64,000 nucleotides of DNA from positions 1,552,001 through 1,616,000 of the forward strand of contig OU612065.1 of assembly GCA_914767715.1 (NCBI GenBank), read 5' to 3'. A program made the position numbers and the translations under genes. The stretch comes from Membranipora membranacea (lineage: Eukaryota > Bryozoa > Gymnolaemata > Cheilostomatida > Membraniporidae). Shown here piece by piece: positions 48,501 through 63,500 of this stretch. Numbering within the stretch: position 1 is the first letter of the stretch; the number at the start of each line of letters is the position of its first letter. The notes under the pieces were generated by a model. That model was given only the letters and a program-made list of their open reading frames with translations. It did no database searches and was not told where the DNA came from.

Positions 48501-51500
48501 CTAGTTGTTTCTGCTTCTTCTTATCCATTTTCTTCTGAATGTGGTCTTCAGTCCAAGCGAGCTCTTCGAGAGCTGAGTCTTTAGTATCTAAGTTGATCAA
48601 TCCCTGGTCTTCTAACATTTGCTGCAATTTAAGGAGTGAGACAAGGATGACTTCATGTAAATCAAACAATGACTCGGACAAAACACAATGGATAAAACTT
48701 ATACTATATCTTATGGTCAGACAGAACTGCACTCAGCAATGCTTGTGTGGTTAACATCTGAAACCAGTTGCTCATGGATATTAGCTTACCAGTTGAGCTC
48801 TGATGTTGTCAGTAAGTTTAGACCAGCGATCCTTGGCTACAAGGTCACTGATTTTACCGGCTTCCTCTTTGCCTGATGCTGCCTGCTCATTGAGGACCTT
48901 CTCATACTCAGCTGAGTGACGGGTCACTTGGTTATCCGCAGTCTCGCTCGCTGGAATAGGCCAATAACATACATCAAGAACTTGTACGGCCGTCATTACA
49001 ATTACAATTTTAGATCCAACTACCTTATCAAAAAAGTTTTAATGCTTAGTCGGTTGAACCGATGTCTCCATTGTCAATGGTCAACGTTACATGAATGGAT
49101 ATCATTCTAAGTTTGACTTCCCTATAATCATTTACCAGGTGGTGGGGGTGGAAGACCAGCTTGAGCTGCTTCTTGCTCATGTCTGTCATGGAGATCCTTC
49201 TCTTTCTTAGCTCTTCTTTCAGCTAATTTCTTCTCTAAGTCGGAGAGTTGTCTGTCTTTGGATGCCTCTAGTCTGAGAAGGGTGGCCTGCATGTCCTTGT
49301 CATGCTGTTCCATGATCTGTTTAGCTTGAGCATCGGTAATATCACCTGTAAATATCCCGATAAGTCATCAATGAAACCATCTCATGAGCAAGTCACACAG
49401 CATTACACATTGAGCCTAACAATATGCCATAAAAAATTGAAAAACAGCTGTGATATAGTTGTGTAAGAGAATATTGGAGGCAGCAGCAGATAAAGAATAC
49501 ACGATCAGAGAGTAGCAGACACACTGTTACAGATAGTGAGAAGATGAAACAGTTACCTTGCAGTTGTTGAGCGAGGGCTACTGCAGCTTCGTCTAATAGT
49601 CTCTGTTTCTCAGCATGGAGAGTCTGAAGTTTAGTACTCAGAGATCGATCTTCGTCTGATAACAGCTCCTTCTCAAGGTTCATCTTATCAGTGTTCTGCT
49701 GTCTCAATAAATCACTAGCTCCAGCAGAAGCTGCAAACACCATAGACTAGGTATTGATACATAAACTCACAATTCCGGCAGCTTAACTTGCCTTGCAGTG
49801 AATGGAAACTCAACTGATACACAGGTTTAGCCAAAAACATGAGTTTGTTAGTTGGGCTGCTATTCCTTATCAAACACATAAGATCCACAGATTAGTAACC
49901 ATGAGTTCAGATAAGACCCCTCACAGGAATCTTACCGCCATGCACAGTGAAGGTAGTATGAGCTCCCATGCCTCTGCTTGAGATAAGTCCTCCAGCCTGG
50001 GCCCTTCTGACCATCTCCTCAGTTATAGGAATATTACCAGAGTTCATCTTATCCAGGATCATTCTGAGTGCATCGATCAGTTCTGACTCACGGCTACCAG
50101 CACCTTGATACGGAAAAAGGTAAGTTACCTTCCATAATGCATTTGCAAAACAATCATGCAATACTAGAGGTCAACAAGCTGCCTTCAACTATTTGTTATT
50201 TGTATTCTTTCAAGCCAACCTCTATAAGTAAATGAATAGACTTGTTTTTATAAATTTCAATACAGTTATAAAGTATTTGGTTGTTATCTCCTCTGCAAGG
50301 CAATAGACAACTCCATTAACACACTGAAAAATGCCATAATCCTACCGCCAAGTTTGAACTTTCTTCTGTCTCCTGCACCAAGGTGTATAGTAGCATCTAC
50401 CAGCTTATCACCATCCTCTGTCCATGCTGAACCCTGCTGCTGTTCGGTTTGCTCAGAAGTGCCACCAGCAGCACCACCACTAGCAGCAGCCCGAGAGAAC
50501 TCTGCTGGGTTCACTGTGTCTAATACCTGCAGTGAATCAAACCATACATCAATTTAAAGTTAATTTGAGATAATTAAAAATTGTCTGGGATCCAAACCAA
50601 CGGAGCTTCCCTTGCAGCTTCATTATTGAACTGGTTGGACTGATTGATTGAAGTGATTGGATAACTGCTGTACAATATAAGCTTCCTTAATAACAGAAAT
50701 GAGTTAATCATGTAGATGGTACAGACAAAAAGACAGGAGGAGAGGGAGAGAGAGAGAGGCTGAGCTGTACCTTCTTAAGATCATCGTTCTGTTTACACAT
50801 TCTCTCATAGAATCCTCTCATATCCTCCTCATGTTTAGCCATCTGAGCTGCCAGGTGAAGATTCTGATCTTCCAGCTTGTCATACAGAACTCTGACATTA
50901 AAGTCTTCTAACACCGAGTTACCACTCTGTGTGACAGCTATAAATATATCATCAAATATGTTCAAATATGCTGTCGACAATCTTAAATGGCTCAAAACCA
51001 ATGATAAGTAACAAATTTAAAGCCTCCATGATTAGCTCAAATTTGATCTTTCGGATAGATATTTGCTGTGAACCTTGGCACATAATTTGATCTAACTTTG
51101 TTATTTGACCTACAGAACTTACTGGATACTTGACCAGCCTCTGTACCAGCTGCAGTAAGAGCTGTATGCTTGTGTCCCTTGAAGTCTTCTCTGTCCCAGT
51201 GATCGTCATCATACAGTATATAGTTAGGTAGAGGAGGTGGGGCTCCCAGGCTACGATATTTGGGCTTCCAGTGCCTCATTGGATATATACCTGCATTTCT
51301 AGGTCGCCAGACTATCACAAATATGACCAGGAATATCACGAGGCAACCACATGCCCCAAGAAGACCTGTCAACAGGATAAATATGTTATATCACTATCAG
51401 GTGGCCATTAAATTCCAAGACAATCAGTTTACAGAGGAAGTAATCAGCAGTGTTCGTTCATATACAGTTGATTTGGTGCACGATGCTTACATGCTACCAG

Positions 51501-54500
51501 AAGGATATCAGGCTCTTCGTTTGGAGAGGTAGTCTGTTTGATAGAGTTCTGTGATAATGTAGCAGTAGTAGCTGGCTGTATTCTAGTTTTACCATCTCCG
51601 CATGACTCACCGTCACCCTTCACTGAAACTATAACTTCCCTAAAATATGACAAAAAATGAGATACATGGGGGGACAACAGATGATAAGATCATGTTGAAG
51701 ATCACAAAATCACTCAAGAGAATGTTTGTAAGCTTATTAAATGAAGAATAATAAATAGTAAGATGTTACGGGAAACAAACAATATGCATGGGGAAAAAGG
51801 GGATTCAAATGCGGTTAAGAATATGGAAAACTCAAATCTGTGCGAAAGCAATGTCAACAGCGTGAAAAACAACAATGTTTGTTATCAGTAGTGATATCAA
51901 TATTACCTTTCATAATTTCCGCTACAAAGGTTAATAAGGTCATAAATATTGGAACAATAATTGAAAGAATATACAGACGCAAAGCTAATTTACTTTATTA
52001 ATGTAGTTTTGACAGACTTATGATGATCAGGATCAATAGAAGGAGAGAAAAATATGAATATTATCTCACCTGTTTGCGTCCTGAGCATCGACAAAAACAT
52101 AAGTACCAGGGTCAGTGAACACGTGTAAGAATACGGCCATACTGATATTAGTCTCCTTGATGTAAAACTGAAGTTGTCTGAATGCTCCATAATCAAAGTC
52201 AGGGTTGTTATTATACATGTGGTCTTTTACATATACAGGGTAGTTGCTGAGAGTGCGATCGTTAGCGTCGATGTAGACTTTGAAGGCGAGTGTGTCGTCT
52301 TGTTCGAGACACACCAGTGGGTTACGTATCTCATTATCTGTTGTGAAGGGGGCTTCTGTGGTGAGATTAAGAGCAAGGAGTGATCTCCTGCGCCGAGCTA
52401 TCGGTGTTGGTGATAATTCGGCAGTTTGTATCTCATTCAGCGGAGCTGCAAAGAGGTCAGAAAATGTTTTGCCTTTCTATTTGGTCCGTGCTTTGATTTT
52501 GCTAACATGACTGTAAGTTTATCTGAGCAAATGAAACTATTGGAATAGCTGCATGTAACATGATTATATACTACAAGACTTACTGAACAGTGAGAGAGCA
52601 TCGTCTGCCTCAGGATAGATAACTCCAGTAATCCTGTCAGGCCAGAAGTTCAACACAACAGTCTGACTACCGAGTCCTGGCTGCTTGTTTGGCCCGATTA
52701 CTCCATTGAGTTTCTGAAAATTGATTGTGAGAATTGACATTCAAGCATCCGTAAACAACTACTATTAACATGGAGGTAGTTATTGCTAGCGTTATATTTA
52801 CTGTGTTTGGATGTTTGTTTTATGCTGTAAGGACCTGCACAGAGTTAGACCTGCCTGATTGAGTGTCTTACCAGAGTGGTGGTGGTATTTGTAGAGTTGC
52901 TGGACGGATCAGTAATGGTTATCTGGACAGAGCCATCATCTGCCACGTCTACCTTTAGTGTCGGCTGAGACTCTAACACACATGCTGTATCACAAATCTC
53001 CTCAGAGGTAACATATGCATTACAGGAACACCTACATCATAAGATACTGGGTTATAGCGAGACAAGCACATAAATGCAATCAGTCTCGCCTTCATGTCTT
53101 AGCATTCATCTTCATAACAAATTATTGTGAACCATTGTCATGTTGTATGTCATCAAGTACTTGCTATTGTGACCACGAACCCATTACAAAAAGCTCAAAA
53201 CAACTAAACATGTAGTCAATCCCAACTTACCTTCCATCGTTGGGATCGAGTGAACCATCAGAGCTTCCACATGCCGGTATACAGTCATAGGTAAGTGGCT
53301 CTACACATTTGCGACTAGAAGCCAATCTGACTTGTCCAAGAGGACATCTCTCATCTACAATCGGCTGACAGTCAAGATTTGAGTTACCTGAGGAGTCCTC
53401 CTCATCTGCGTTGTTGTAGTAAACAAAACCTGCAGTAGGGAGTAAGGAAAGTAAGGTTACAGTTTGGAGTTGTCCTGCTTTTAACAATGAGTAGATAACT
53501 AATAACATTGGACACACCCTAAATACGCATCCATCAATTTTTAAGAATGTAAAAGTAAATGACTTATGTAATATCATGACTCTATCCATTGGTATAGCAG
53601 ACATCTCTATAAGCTATCCTTTATACACACTGACCTGTTTTGCAGATACATGAGCCGTCTGAAGGTTGGAATGCTCTCTCTTTACCGTCACATGTACACA
53701 CAGGTGATCCTTCCTCTGAGGACGAACTGCTACCACATGGTTTACACGCAATCTGCTCAAAAATATTCCTCTTATTATTTATTACAACTGATGTAAGCCA
53801 CAGCTAGTTAAATGTATTGTATTATAAACAATAACATAAAAAGCATATTTAGAACATGGGTCTTCAATGTATAAGGTACACACATTCAATGTGATAATCT
53901 ACTGACCTGGCCAACCAAGTTGTTATAGGTATCCACTGGACAGAGAGCACAGTCATCAGACGCGGTCGCTCTTATAACATTTCCGTATGATCCAGCAGGA
54001 CAAGCCACAGGTAATTTAGAGCCTATAGGACAATACCAACCAGTCGGGCAGGGGTAGTCATCTCCGTTACCTGTGCCTAAGTAAGAAGAGACACGAAGTC
54101 AGTACCTTGGCATAAAAAAACTGACTTCTTTAGGAAAGTTGACAATAATGTTATATGTTCTGGTAGCTTGAGATAATAATGGTGATATATACACTACATA
54201 CCTCTGGGGCAGTAGTAACCCGGAGGACAGATAGTACACTCTAATCTCTCTGTGTGGTTACCATAGTAACCAGCCGGACAGATACGACAGTTCACATCTG
54301 AGCTAGTTCTCAGTCCGTGTGACTCTACAGGATCTACAGCTCGAGTTCCCAGAGGACACTTCCACTGCCATGCGCTTCCTGAAATAAAATAACGTTATCT
54401 CAATGACCAATCTTACGGAAAAAACCGGACACTATGTTGCCTTTTTTTTACAAAAATATAGATCAATATACATGATCATACATAACATTTACAAGAGTAT

Positions 54501-57500
54501 ATAACTGATTATAAGATGCAGTTGATACCTTGCGGACAGTAGAAGGGATATTCACATCTTGTCTCATTGAATGATGCAGAGGGACAGTAGTATCCGGCTC
54601 TACATATAGGAGGTGTTCCTGTTACTGGTGGACAGTAATGTCCAGGTCTGCATGTAGCTGGCAATGCTGAGCCCTAATATGAACAAGAACAAATTAGATA
54701 CCGAGCAAACAATGGTAATACATCTCAAAAACTACACAACGTAATCATCTAAGTAGAGTTATGTGACCTTGATACGGAAATTTATGACATATTGATACTA
54801 AAGCTAAAGTTTGAAGACAAAATGATTTAAGACTATTTAAATACCTCAGGGCACTCAAATGTCTCATCACAGGGTATACCCTGAGCATTCTCTGTGTTGT
54901 TAGGACAGTAGAAGCCATTAGCACAAAGATAACAGTCGAGCTCTGAGGCAGCACCGGTGTGATTACGTGATGTACCAGCAGGACATATTGTCGGTTCGCT
55001 GCCGTAATCACAGTAGTAAGCTATCGGGCACTCATAGTATGTGTAGTTATTCATTCCAGTCTCATTACACCAGTAGCCAGCCACACAATCATAACAGTCT
55101 CCAACCTAAATCGGATACAGGAAAAGTAAAAACACTGAGCAGGAATTTAGGCAACACAAACTTTGCTTATCATAGACATTATTCTGACAGATAGAGGAAA
55201 TTGCTTAAAATAGAGATCAATGTTGAGGATGTTATAACCAGTTGATGGTGTAAATGTTGGTTTGGGGTGACGCTAAGACATCCTCTCAAAATAAAAAAAA
55301 TCAATATTATTTCAGTACAGCACTAGAGGACACCAACCTGTTCTGCTCCAACTATATCTCTGTAGTGAAGCCTGGGGCAGGGCTGAGGTCCATAGCCCGA
55401 GAGGTCTGAGTTAGGACAGTGATGTCCTGTCATACAAGAGATGGGCACTGGGTCGCCCTCCACACAGTGGAAACCTGTAGAACAGAGGCAAATACTAAAT
55501 TGTGGCAAGTACTGTAATACTTGAAGTTTAAAGCATGTTCCGTGCTATGTGTCATTAAGATAAAAAAGCAATTCAAGTTATCAAGCCTTAAAATGATAGA
55601 TTGTGAATTTTATAAACATACCAGGTGGACAGGGCAGACAGGCTGTTATATTAGAGCCTCCTTCTACCTCATTGATTGTATGCTCTGGACAGGCCACAGG
55701 TAGTTCAGTTCCTACAGGACAGAAGCTGCCTGCGGGACAGAGTCCGGCACATGAGTCTCTAGGGCAGGTGGAGCGAGGATCTGGGGCTAATCCTGATGGT
55801 GTAGGACTATCTGATCCTGAGAGACAGAAGAATCCAGCCTCACAGTAATCTGACACCTCGCCTTCTCTGTAGGGATAAAAATGTCAAAATGTCATCAATT
55901 CTGTGTTTATCTATACTATGTGGTATATGCCAATTGGCTGCACTTGAAGTTGCACCCTCTCTTGTAGCTGCCAGGTCATGGTAAGATGTGATCGACAAGA
56001 AATAGATTCAAATTAGATCACATTTTCCAAATTGTGTTAAGCTGGCGAACAAGTATGGCAATGCTGAGGTATCAGATTCTAAACCAAGTTGATACAGTAA
56101 TTCTTCCTCAAAATAATTCATCAAATGACCACTGCACTAGGTAGAATTGGGAAACAGCTTTGCAGTTTATCAATGATTGAGATATACGATCGTGCTGTGT
56201 GACAACAAAATTTGTATTTTGAAAGTAGCATATATTCAAAAAAAATTTATACATCAGGAACTATTCAACAGGATTAGTGACTTGGAGTGAGCGGTAACTG
56301 TAAATTGCTGAACGGACTGAACAGCTGAACAGAATTTCTCAGACTACTATTTGTTTGATTATTTACATGATTGGCTAATTTTGCATAAGCGTGGACAATT
56401 CCTTATATTCTGCTCATTAATTTATTCATTTTAAGTTTGGATTTGCCTTGGTGTCTTTAGATTTTAGTGAATGGATGGAAAGAAGCTTGTCTTGGCAAGC
56501 TCCGTTGGGGAGGAACAACCATCCCCCCCCCCCCCCCCTTATAACAAAGCTTGTCAAGACTGGCTATTTGAGCTGGATAATGTTTCTGGTTTCCAGAACA
56601 CCATCAGATTTTGTCGGAATTGGCAAATTGATTACTTCATTTGCTTGGCCTAAATTGGTTATAATAGGTGCCAGCAGGAACTTAGTGACTCCTTAAATCA
56701 TTTGCTCAGGAGGAATGTGTTTGAGAAGTGATAGTCAGCCAGAGAAAAGAATACAAATAATAATTTTAGTCTGAGAAATTTTGTTCAGCTGTTCAGTCTG
56801 TTCAGCAATTTACAGTTACCGTTAGAGTGAGTACTATAATCATACCTGCAATAAGAGCCTGGTACACAAGGCTTACACTGCGTGACGCTCTCCAGTCCCT
56901 CTGTGGTGTTAGTAGTGTATGTACCATTAGGGCACCTAGTTGGCTCATACGATCCCTCAGGACAGTAACTATACGCTGGACATATAACAGGGTCAGGAAC
57001 TGTGGCACCGATCGGACAGTAATAACCCTTCCTACACGGTATACATGAATCCTGTCCAATATTTAACTGTGACTGTCCAGGAGGACATTTCTCAGGATTA
57101 GCAGATCCCTCCAAACAGAAGTGACCTGTAATAATCAGGGTAAGTAAAGAATCGTGATGCTTAGTAGCAGTCCAAATCCAATGATAAACAGACTCTATCA
57201 AACATGACTAGGCTTACAAGTATACATGAGTATTTGAGAAAATAGATTATCACCTTAAACTTAAAATATATAACTAAATGCTCACCAGCTGGGCAGAGGA
57301 GGCCGTTAGGTTGGGGGTCAGCTATAGTATAGTTAGATGGACAGTAGTATCCAGCAGCACAGAATCCTGTAGGTTCACTTAGTCCTTCATTCTGACAGTA
57401 ATATCCTCCGAGACACGGTGAGCAATCATCTTCTGACTCACCACCTGAGAGAGTAACAGAATAACGAGGATATACTCTGAATATAAACCCTGAGACTTCC

Positions 57501-60500
57501 TTATTCTCTTGTTCATATTGCTAGATTTCTTCTTACGTGTAAATCATGTTTTGGTGTCTGAGCATCAGGATCATGCACTCCAGTAAAACTAACCATACAT
57601 ATATAAATAAGACTCCTAAAGCATTGACAGCTTACCTGTAGTGTTTCTGAAGGTGCCGACAGGGCAAAGTATGGGAGTAACTGTACCATTAGGACAGTAT
57701 GCACCCGGCTCACATGGCCCATTTCTAGTATAATTCAGATAGGGGTCAGGGTTTGGTCTGTCAGCATGCCCTTCACAGTAGTAGCCTTCCACGCAGGGCC
57801 CTAAAAATATATGTTTATGTATACACATTTGCGATAGAATGAAAAGTGATTTTAAAGGTTTGTTCATCTTCATTCATCAGTGACACTAGAAATATTTAAG
57901 AGCAGGAGTCAATGTTTAAGAGCAGAGGCCTTGTATTCTCTTAGGTAACTGCTGCTCTAAGTTTTGCATGTTTTGAATCCCAACTCAATTTTATATTTTA
58001 TTTTATATTTTATGCCTATGACTGGGATTATTGTCTCTTTAGACAGTAGAAGACGACTCCAAATTTACTCACCGGTAGGGTATATATTACCAGTACCCTC
58101 ACAGTACGATCCAGCCGAACAATCAGTACATTCAGTATCATAAGCTAATCCAGTCTGTGGGTTATATGTACCGGCTGGACAACCAACAGGATCAACTCCT
58201 TCCTCACAGTAATATCCTATAGAGATGAGAAAATACCCATGTACACCTGTCATATCTGTTATAACTAGTGGTGTACATAATGAATGGAAAGTATAGCACA
58301 TTCACTTGCTTCTATGGTATTAACACTTTTATATGTATATTTATATCGTAATTTTAATATTTTTCTTGTTTTTTTTGCCAGGATCCCCGCTTGACAATCA
58401 TTTAAAAGCCGTACATCGCTACTGAATCTGATTTTACTTATTTTACTTTATTTATAGACACCTTTCTTTCCTTCTTAACATGAGGGATGTCTTTGAATAA
58501 TAAAGTAAACAATGTATTGAAGGTGATTACCTTCTTTACACGGCTCAGGTGATGTCATGTTCTCATAAGGACACATGTATCTCTCAGGACAGATGGTACA
58601 ATTAGCCTCTCCTATAGAGTTCTGATATGTATTAACGGCGCAGCCCTTCTCTATGCTCGAGCCCTCAGGACAATAGTGACCAGCAGGGCACAAGTAACCG
58701 ACTACACCATCTGTGGGGCTAGGTGTGAAACTTCCTCCTGAGCATACATAGCTACAACAGAGTAACGGTATATCTTATATAAGAGTGACAGAGACAACTT
58801 CTCATCATTAGAGATATGCAACAGTCTCATTAGTTTTCGACTGGGAAAGACCTGGGAATGAATGAGTTGGGTCATGAGTGATAATTACCCAGGATCACAT
58901 AGCGGAGCTGAGTCCCTGATTGTGTAGTGCTCAGCATCACAGAATCTGCCGGGTAGACATGGCTGACAGTCATCTAGCTCTGACATTCCTCTGAAGAGTG
59001 AGAACGTTCCGGCTGGGCACGGCTCGGGGAAGTCTGTACCGTTAGGGCAGAAGTATCCCCGAGGGCAGATAGAGTTACCGGTCCAATCAGCACTTGTGTC
59101 ATTCACCTAAATTATGTCAGAATGGAGATGTAACAGAATATGAGCTTAGAGGGCAATGTTTAAAAAAGACAACAAACCATCTTCCTCATCAACATGTTCA
59201 CTACACATTATCTGTGGTTATACAAAGAGACAATAGATGAGGAGAGCTTACCGAGTCATTTCTAGGTGTAGCAGAGAATGACCCTCCTGTACAGTAGTAT
59301 CCTCCCTCGCACTCTCCGGAGGGGTACTCAAGTCCCTCATCACCACAATACATCCCGGGTTCACAGTCTACACAATCCCACAATGCAGCAGCTCTCTCAT
59401 TAGGCATATATGTACCAGCAGGGCAGGGGTTAGAGTTCTTCAGTCCTGTACCTTCTGGACAGTAATACCCAACAGGGCACGGGTCGGGGTATGTCACCGG
59501 ATGACCTGACATGAATAAGATATTCTAATAAACTACACAGTATATTATAGTATGTCCAGGAGAAAGGCAAGGTCATGAGGCAGGTTTTGGATAAGTAACA
59601 CATGATATATTATTAGATTATAGTTTATGATCATTAGTATTTTTGGTATGCGAAAGTCATGGGTTAATCTTATATTTTTGATCGTTGGCAGTGTGAGAAA
59701 CCATTATATTGAGGAAAGCTGTGAGAGTAAGGTGTAAGATAGAAAGGAGAAATTATATTGAGTTGAGTCCTAATTCATCACCATGAGAAGTTGATATAGT
59801 ATGATGAGAGTTTGAGCACACCCATAGTTATAGTTTTAGCGTTAAAATTATGAAGTGAATGCAATATTAATTCTTGTAGTAGAGAAATCATGTGGGAAAG
59901 CATTAATAGTGAGTGCTACAATAAATAATTTACCGTCAACAAGAGTTGTGTTTCCTGTAAGTTAAGTAAAATATGTTATTATGGTATCATGTTGAACATA
60001 CACTATTGGAGGTAGCAAGGAGCTATCAATAAGCAATATATTATATTATATTATATTTCTATTCAAATTTCATTAAAGTTTTGATATATTTCTTGTTATG
60101 TGTATTGTGTTCCATCAGCTATGTGATATACGTACCTTCATTAGGATCACAGAAGTATCCCTCAGGACAGAGATGACATGAGTCTTGTGTGGTCTGTAGT
60201 TGTGCGTATCCTTCCTCACACAGTTGTGGTATAACTGAGCCGTTAGTACAGTAATGTCCCATCCAGCACTCATAACCAGTAGGTGTGTAGGAGTCCTGAC
60301 CTCCAGGACAGTAATAACCTGGTGAACATTGTCCTGTCACTGAATCTAAGCCATCACCTACAAACCATACAGATAACAAGTGACATGAAAACTTTTTAAG
60401 CCAAGAGCAGTATCCAAAATAACCAATCAAATCTTACAAGAGTGGCGAACTAATAAAGTCCGTGTAATATAGCGTACCAATGGACTACAGCCACAGGCTC

Positions 60501-63500
60501 TATTATCTGCTGATTTATGCTGCTGATGTACTGTGACTATAATGATGTTGATGTACATTGATGTACAATGACTTACCTTGACAGTAATATCCGGCCGTAC
60601 AGTTGAGACAGTCATCGAGGTGATTATTTCCTTCTATAGGGGAGAAGGTTCCCTCAGGACAAGCGTTAGGTGTACCTGTACCGGTGGGACAGTAATGTCC
60701 AGCTGGGCAGACATACTGATCAGGTTCTGTACTCGTATGATTACAGTAATATCCTTCCACACAGTACCCTGAAGTATACATCATCATATACACCATCATA
60801 TACATCATCATATACATCAAACATATACATCAAACATATACATCAAACATATACATCAAACATATACATCAAACATATACATCAAACATACACATCAAAC
60901 ATTTACATCAAAAATATATACATCAAACATATCACAACAGACTGGTCTGATAACCTACTTGCAGGGCACGAAGTCAAAGCATATACAGGCAACACAATAC
61001 AATATCATGAATAGGAATTTAGACACTGATACAGGTTAACGTAGCCTGTCTTGACAAGCTGTCACCGAACAGAGCAGGCTGCAGTTACTGCTCCATATTA
61101 TTGTCAGAAATATATTGTGGTGGATGTGATAATTACCAGTAGGTTCGGGTAGTCCAGAGTTTGCACAGTATTCACCACCAGGACAGGGTATGGGAGCAGG
61201 TGATCCTTGTGGACAGTAGTACCCTTCAGGGCACAGACCACCAGTTGTCAGCTCAAAGCTTGAGCACACACAGTCCCATGTGGGTGTACAGGTATCATTA
61301 CTGTAGAGTGTTCTGTAAATAGTTTGACAAGAAAGGTTTTCTAACTGCTTACACATTTTTCATTATCATCATTCTGAAGTCAATAAATAGCAATGTTGCC
61401 TGAAGAAAATTACATCAAAGAGTGATAAAACACAAATAACAATCGCTTACTCATTTGATCCGGAGACATTGTACAGAGTTCCATGATCATAAGGCCTCTG
61501 CTGGAAACTTCCTCCTCGACAGAAGAATCCTTCATCACACAAACCATCGGGCACCTACAGAGAAGAATAGTTATTATTTTAGCAGAGGTTACAATGTATC
61601 AGGCTCAAGATTTCATAGTCAAAATTTAATTGGAACTCAAAGACATAAGAGAACGAAAAGAGAGAGAATTATGTTAGCTTGAATGTTATTGTCATTTAGT
61701 TCTCACCTCGTTTCCTTCACCGTGACAGTAGGAGCCTGGGGAGCATTGTATACAGCTGTCTCTCACAGTTGCGCCTGTCTGGTTATTAAATGTTCCCTTA
61801 GCACAGGGGAATTCTGTATCAAACCTGGTGTTCTGAGGGCAGTAATATCCCATAGGGCAATCCTCGGGTGTGACAGTCTCATTCACACAGAAATATCCTA
61901 CAAATTATAACAATTGTGAACTATCAACCCTGCAGCCTCTATAAATTGAAACATTATACTAAAATATATTATATTTTTACATATTATGATCACATCTCAA
62001 CCTTACAAACTTTTGTATATAGTTTAACCTACCAGCAGGGCAGTCGAGACAGGCATCAGTCTGTGGATTAGGAGCGTAGAATCCAGCCATACAAGGTATA
62101 GGGTAAGTGGTACCATTAGGACACTCGGAGCCAGGAGTACAGATACCTCCCTCACCAGTGTGTGTCACATTGACGCTCGGCTCAGATACATTACTTCCCT
62201 AAAATATAGAGGAAAATTTTGTAAGGACGAACCAACTATGTCATAACAAAGCCACATAGTGCAGATATTTGTGAATACATAATATAAAGAAGAAACAGGG
62301 GAATACATCAAGGTTTTTTGCAAGCCACATATCTACCTACCTGCACACAATAAAATCCAGGACTACATCTACCGGCAGGGGCAGACAATCCATCAGTATC
62401 ACAGTACATTCCTCCTGTACACTGAGTACATTGTGTCTCGTTGTATAAACCTTCACGATCACCAAAAGTACCTGCAAATCAGTATGTCAGGTTATTATTT
62501 GTTATTATTATGAGTTGCCCCATCTCTGATATGAGAAGAGATTACTATTCAATAGATTATTTAGAAAATATCAAATTAGAGCGGAAAAACGATAACGGAT
62601 AAAGTCATGCCTGTTCCGTATTACCATCAAATCACAGAACAGAAAACTTATACTATACATATGAATTTTCACTCACCAACTGGGCATGGTGGTATAGCTA
62701 GTCCAGTTGACTGTGGACAGTAAAATCCTTGTGGGCAGAGCTCGGCTATGTCACCTCTCGTACATTTATATCCATCCGGACAGTCATAACAGAGGCTAGC
62801 TCCAGTGTGATTCATGTATGTGGCATCTGGACATGGTATGGGCTGCTCACTCTGCTCGGGACAGTAGTTACCAATCGGGCAAACATCTCCTGTCACTCCA
62901 TCTGGGATCAACAGATATTATAACATATCATAAACAAAACACACTATGGCATTTATAATCAACAGTATAAGTGCCAACAACGAGTCATAGATGAGCTATC
63001 TGACAAAAAAAATCTGGCTTTTTATAAAATACAAAAAAAAGACTAGTAGTAGGGAATGAGAGAGAACCTACTATTAAAGTAAAGAGACAACATACATACC
63101 AGTTGGATTAGGTTGTGAGGAGTTTGCTGAACAGAAGAATCCCTCTAGACAAGGTCCCGTCACATTAGCTTTCCCAATATCATCACAGTAAAAGCCTGGA
63201 TCGCAGGCAATACATTCTGATTGACTTGTTTTCCCTGTAAAAATTTGAATTTTTGTTTATAGTTTTATTAATTTTACTATTGTATCCATGATAATAAAGC
63301 ATTGAATCCGAAAAAGATATTGAGGAAATTATTTATGTTATACAATGTACAAGTTGATAAAAAGTTATACATGAAGATAACATGACTTACGCAGGAAGAA
63401 TATGAAAATTTCAGAAATCATATTGAGGGAGGCGTTTAATTTGAAACATTAACATATTTAATATAGTATTATATACGTTCATGATATAATGAGGGGATGT

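Larger units (their letters stand above)
41085..50941 (-). other. cytoplasmic coiled-coil region with internal repeat
   Basis: Around 17 exons encode almost uninterrupted charged heptad sequence rich in E, K, Q, R and L. A unit of about 48 residues recurs: in exon 49136-49345 (DITDAQ...IMEQH...LEKKLAERRAKK), in exon 47660-47880 (PDVDEI...IMDQY...LEAKLAARRARR), and across exons near 44210 and 43836-44041 (PDLTKDQ...LLESH...IRDKLAAKKKKR). Short Gly/Ala-rich breaks occur near 50.4 kb (ASGGAAGGTSEQ). Elongated scaffolding is expected. Confidence 0.8.

Noticed and set aside
36568-51000. Treating the coiled-coil part as a separate cytoplasmic gene
   Set aside because: The transmembrane helix is completed only by joining the ectodomain exon to the next one, and phases continue into the coiled coil. 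No internal start or polyadenylation signal is evident.
60808-60940. CRISPR-like array
   Set aside because: Direct 13-bp tandem units without spacers, in a eukaryotic intron.
60670-61014. Open frame with repeated Ile-Tyr-Ile-Lys-His on the plus strand
   Set aside because: Produced by the 13-bp minisatellite and antisense of an exon; no protein features.
63388-63421. ATG followed by a hydrophobic stretch and a GTAAGT donor, a possible start of the giant gene
   Set aside because: The exon at 63932-64000 already joins in phase to 63101-63238 and continues the module pattern, so the gene begins beyond the window. An alternative promoter is possible but unsupported.
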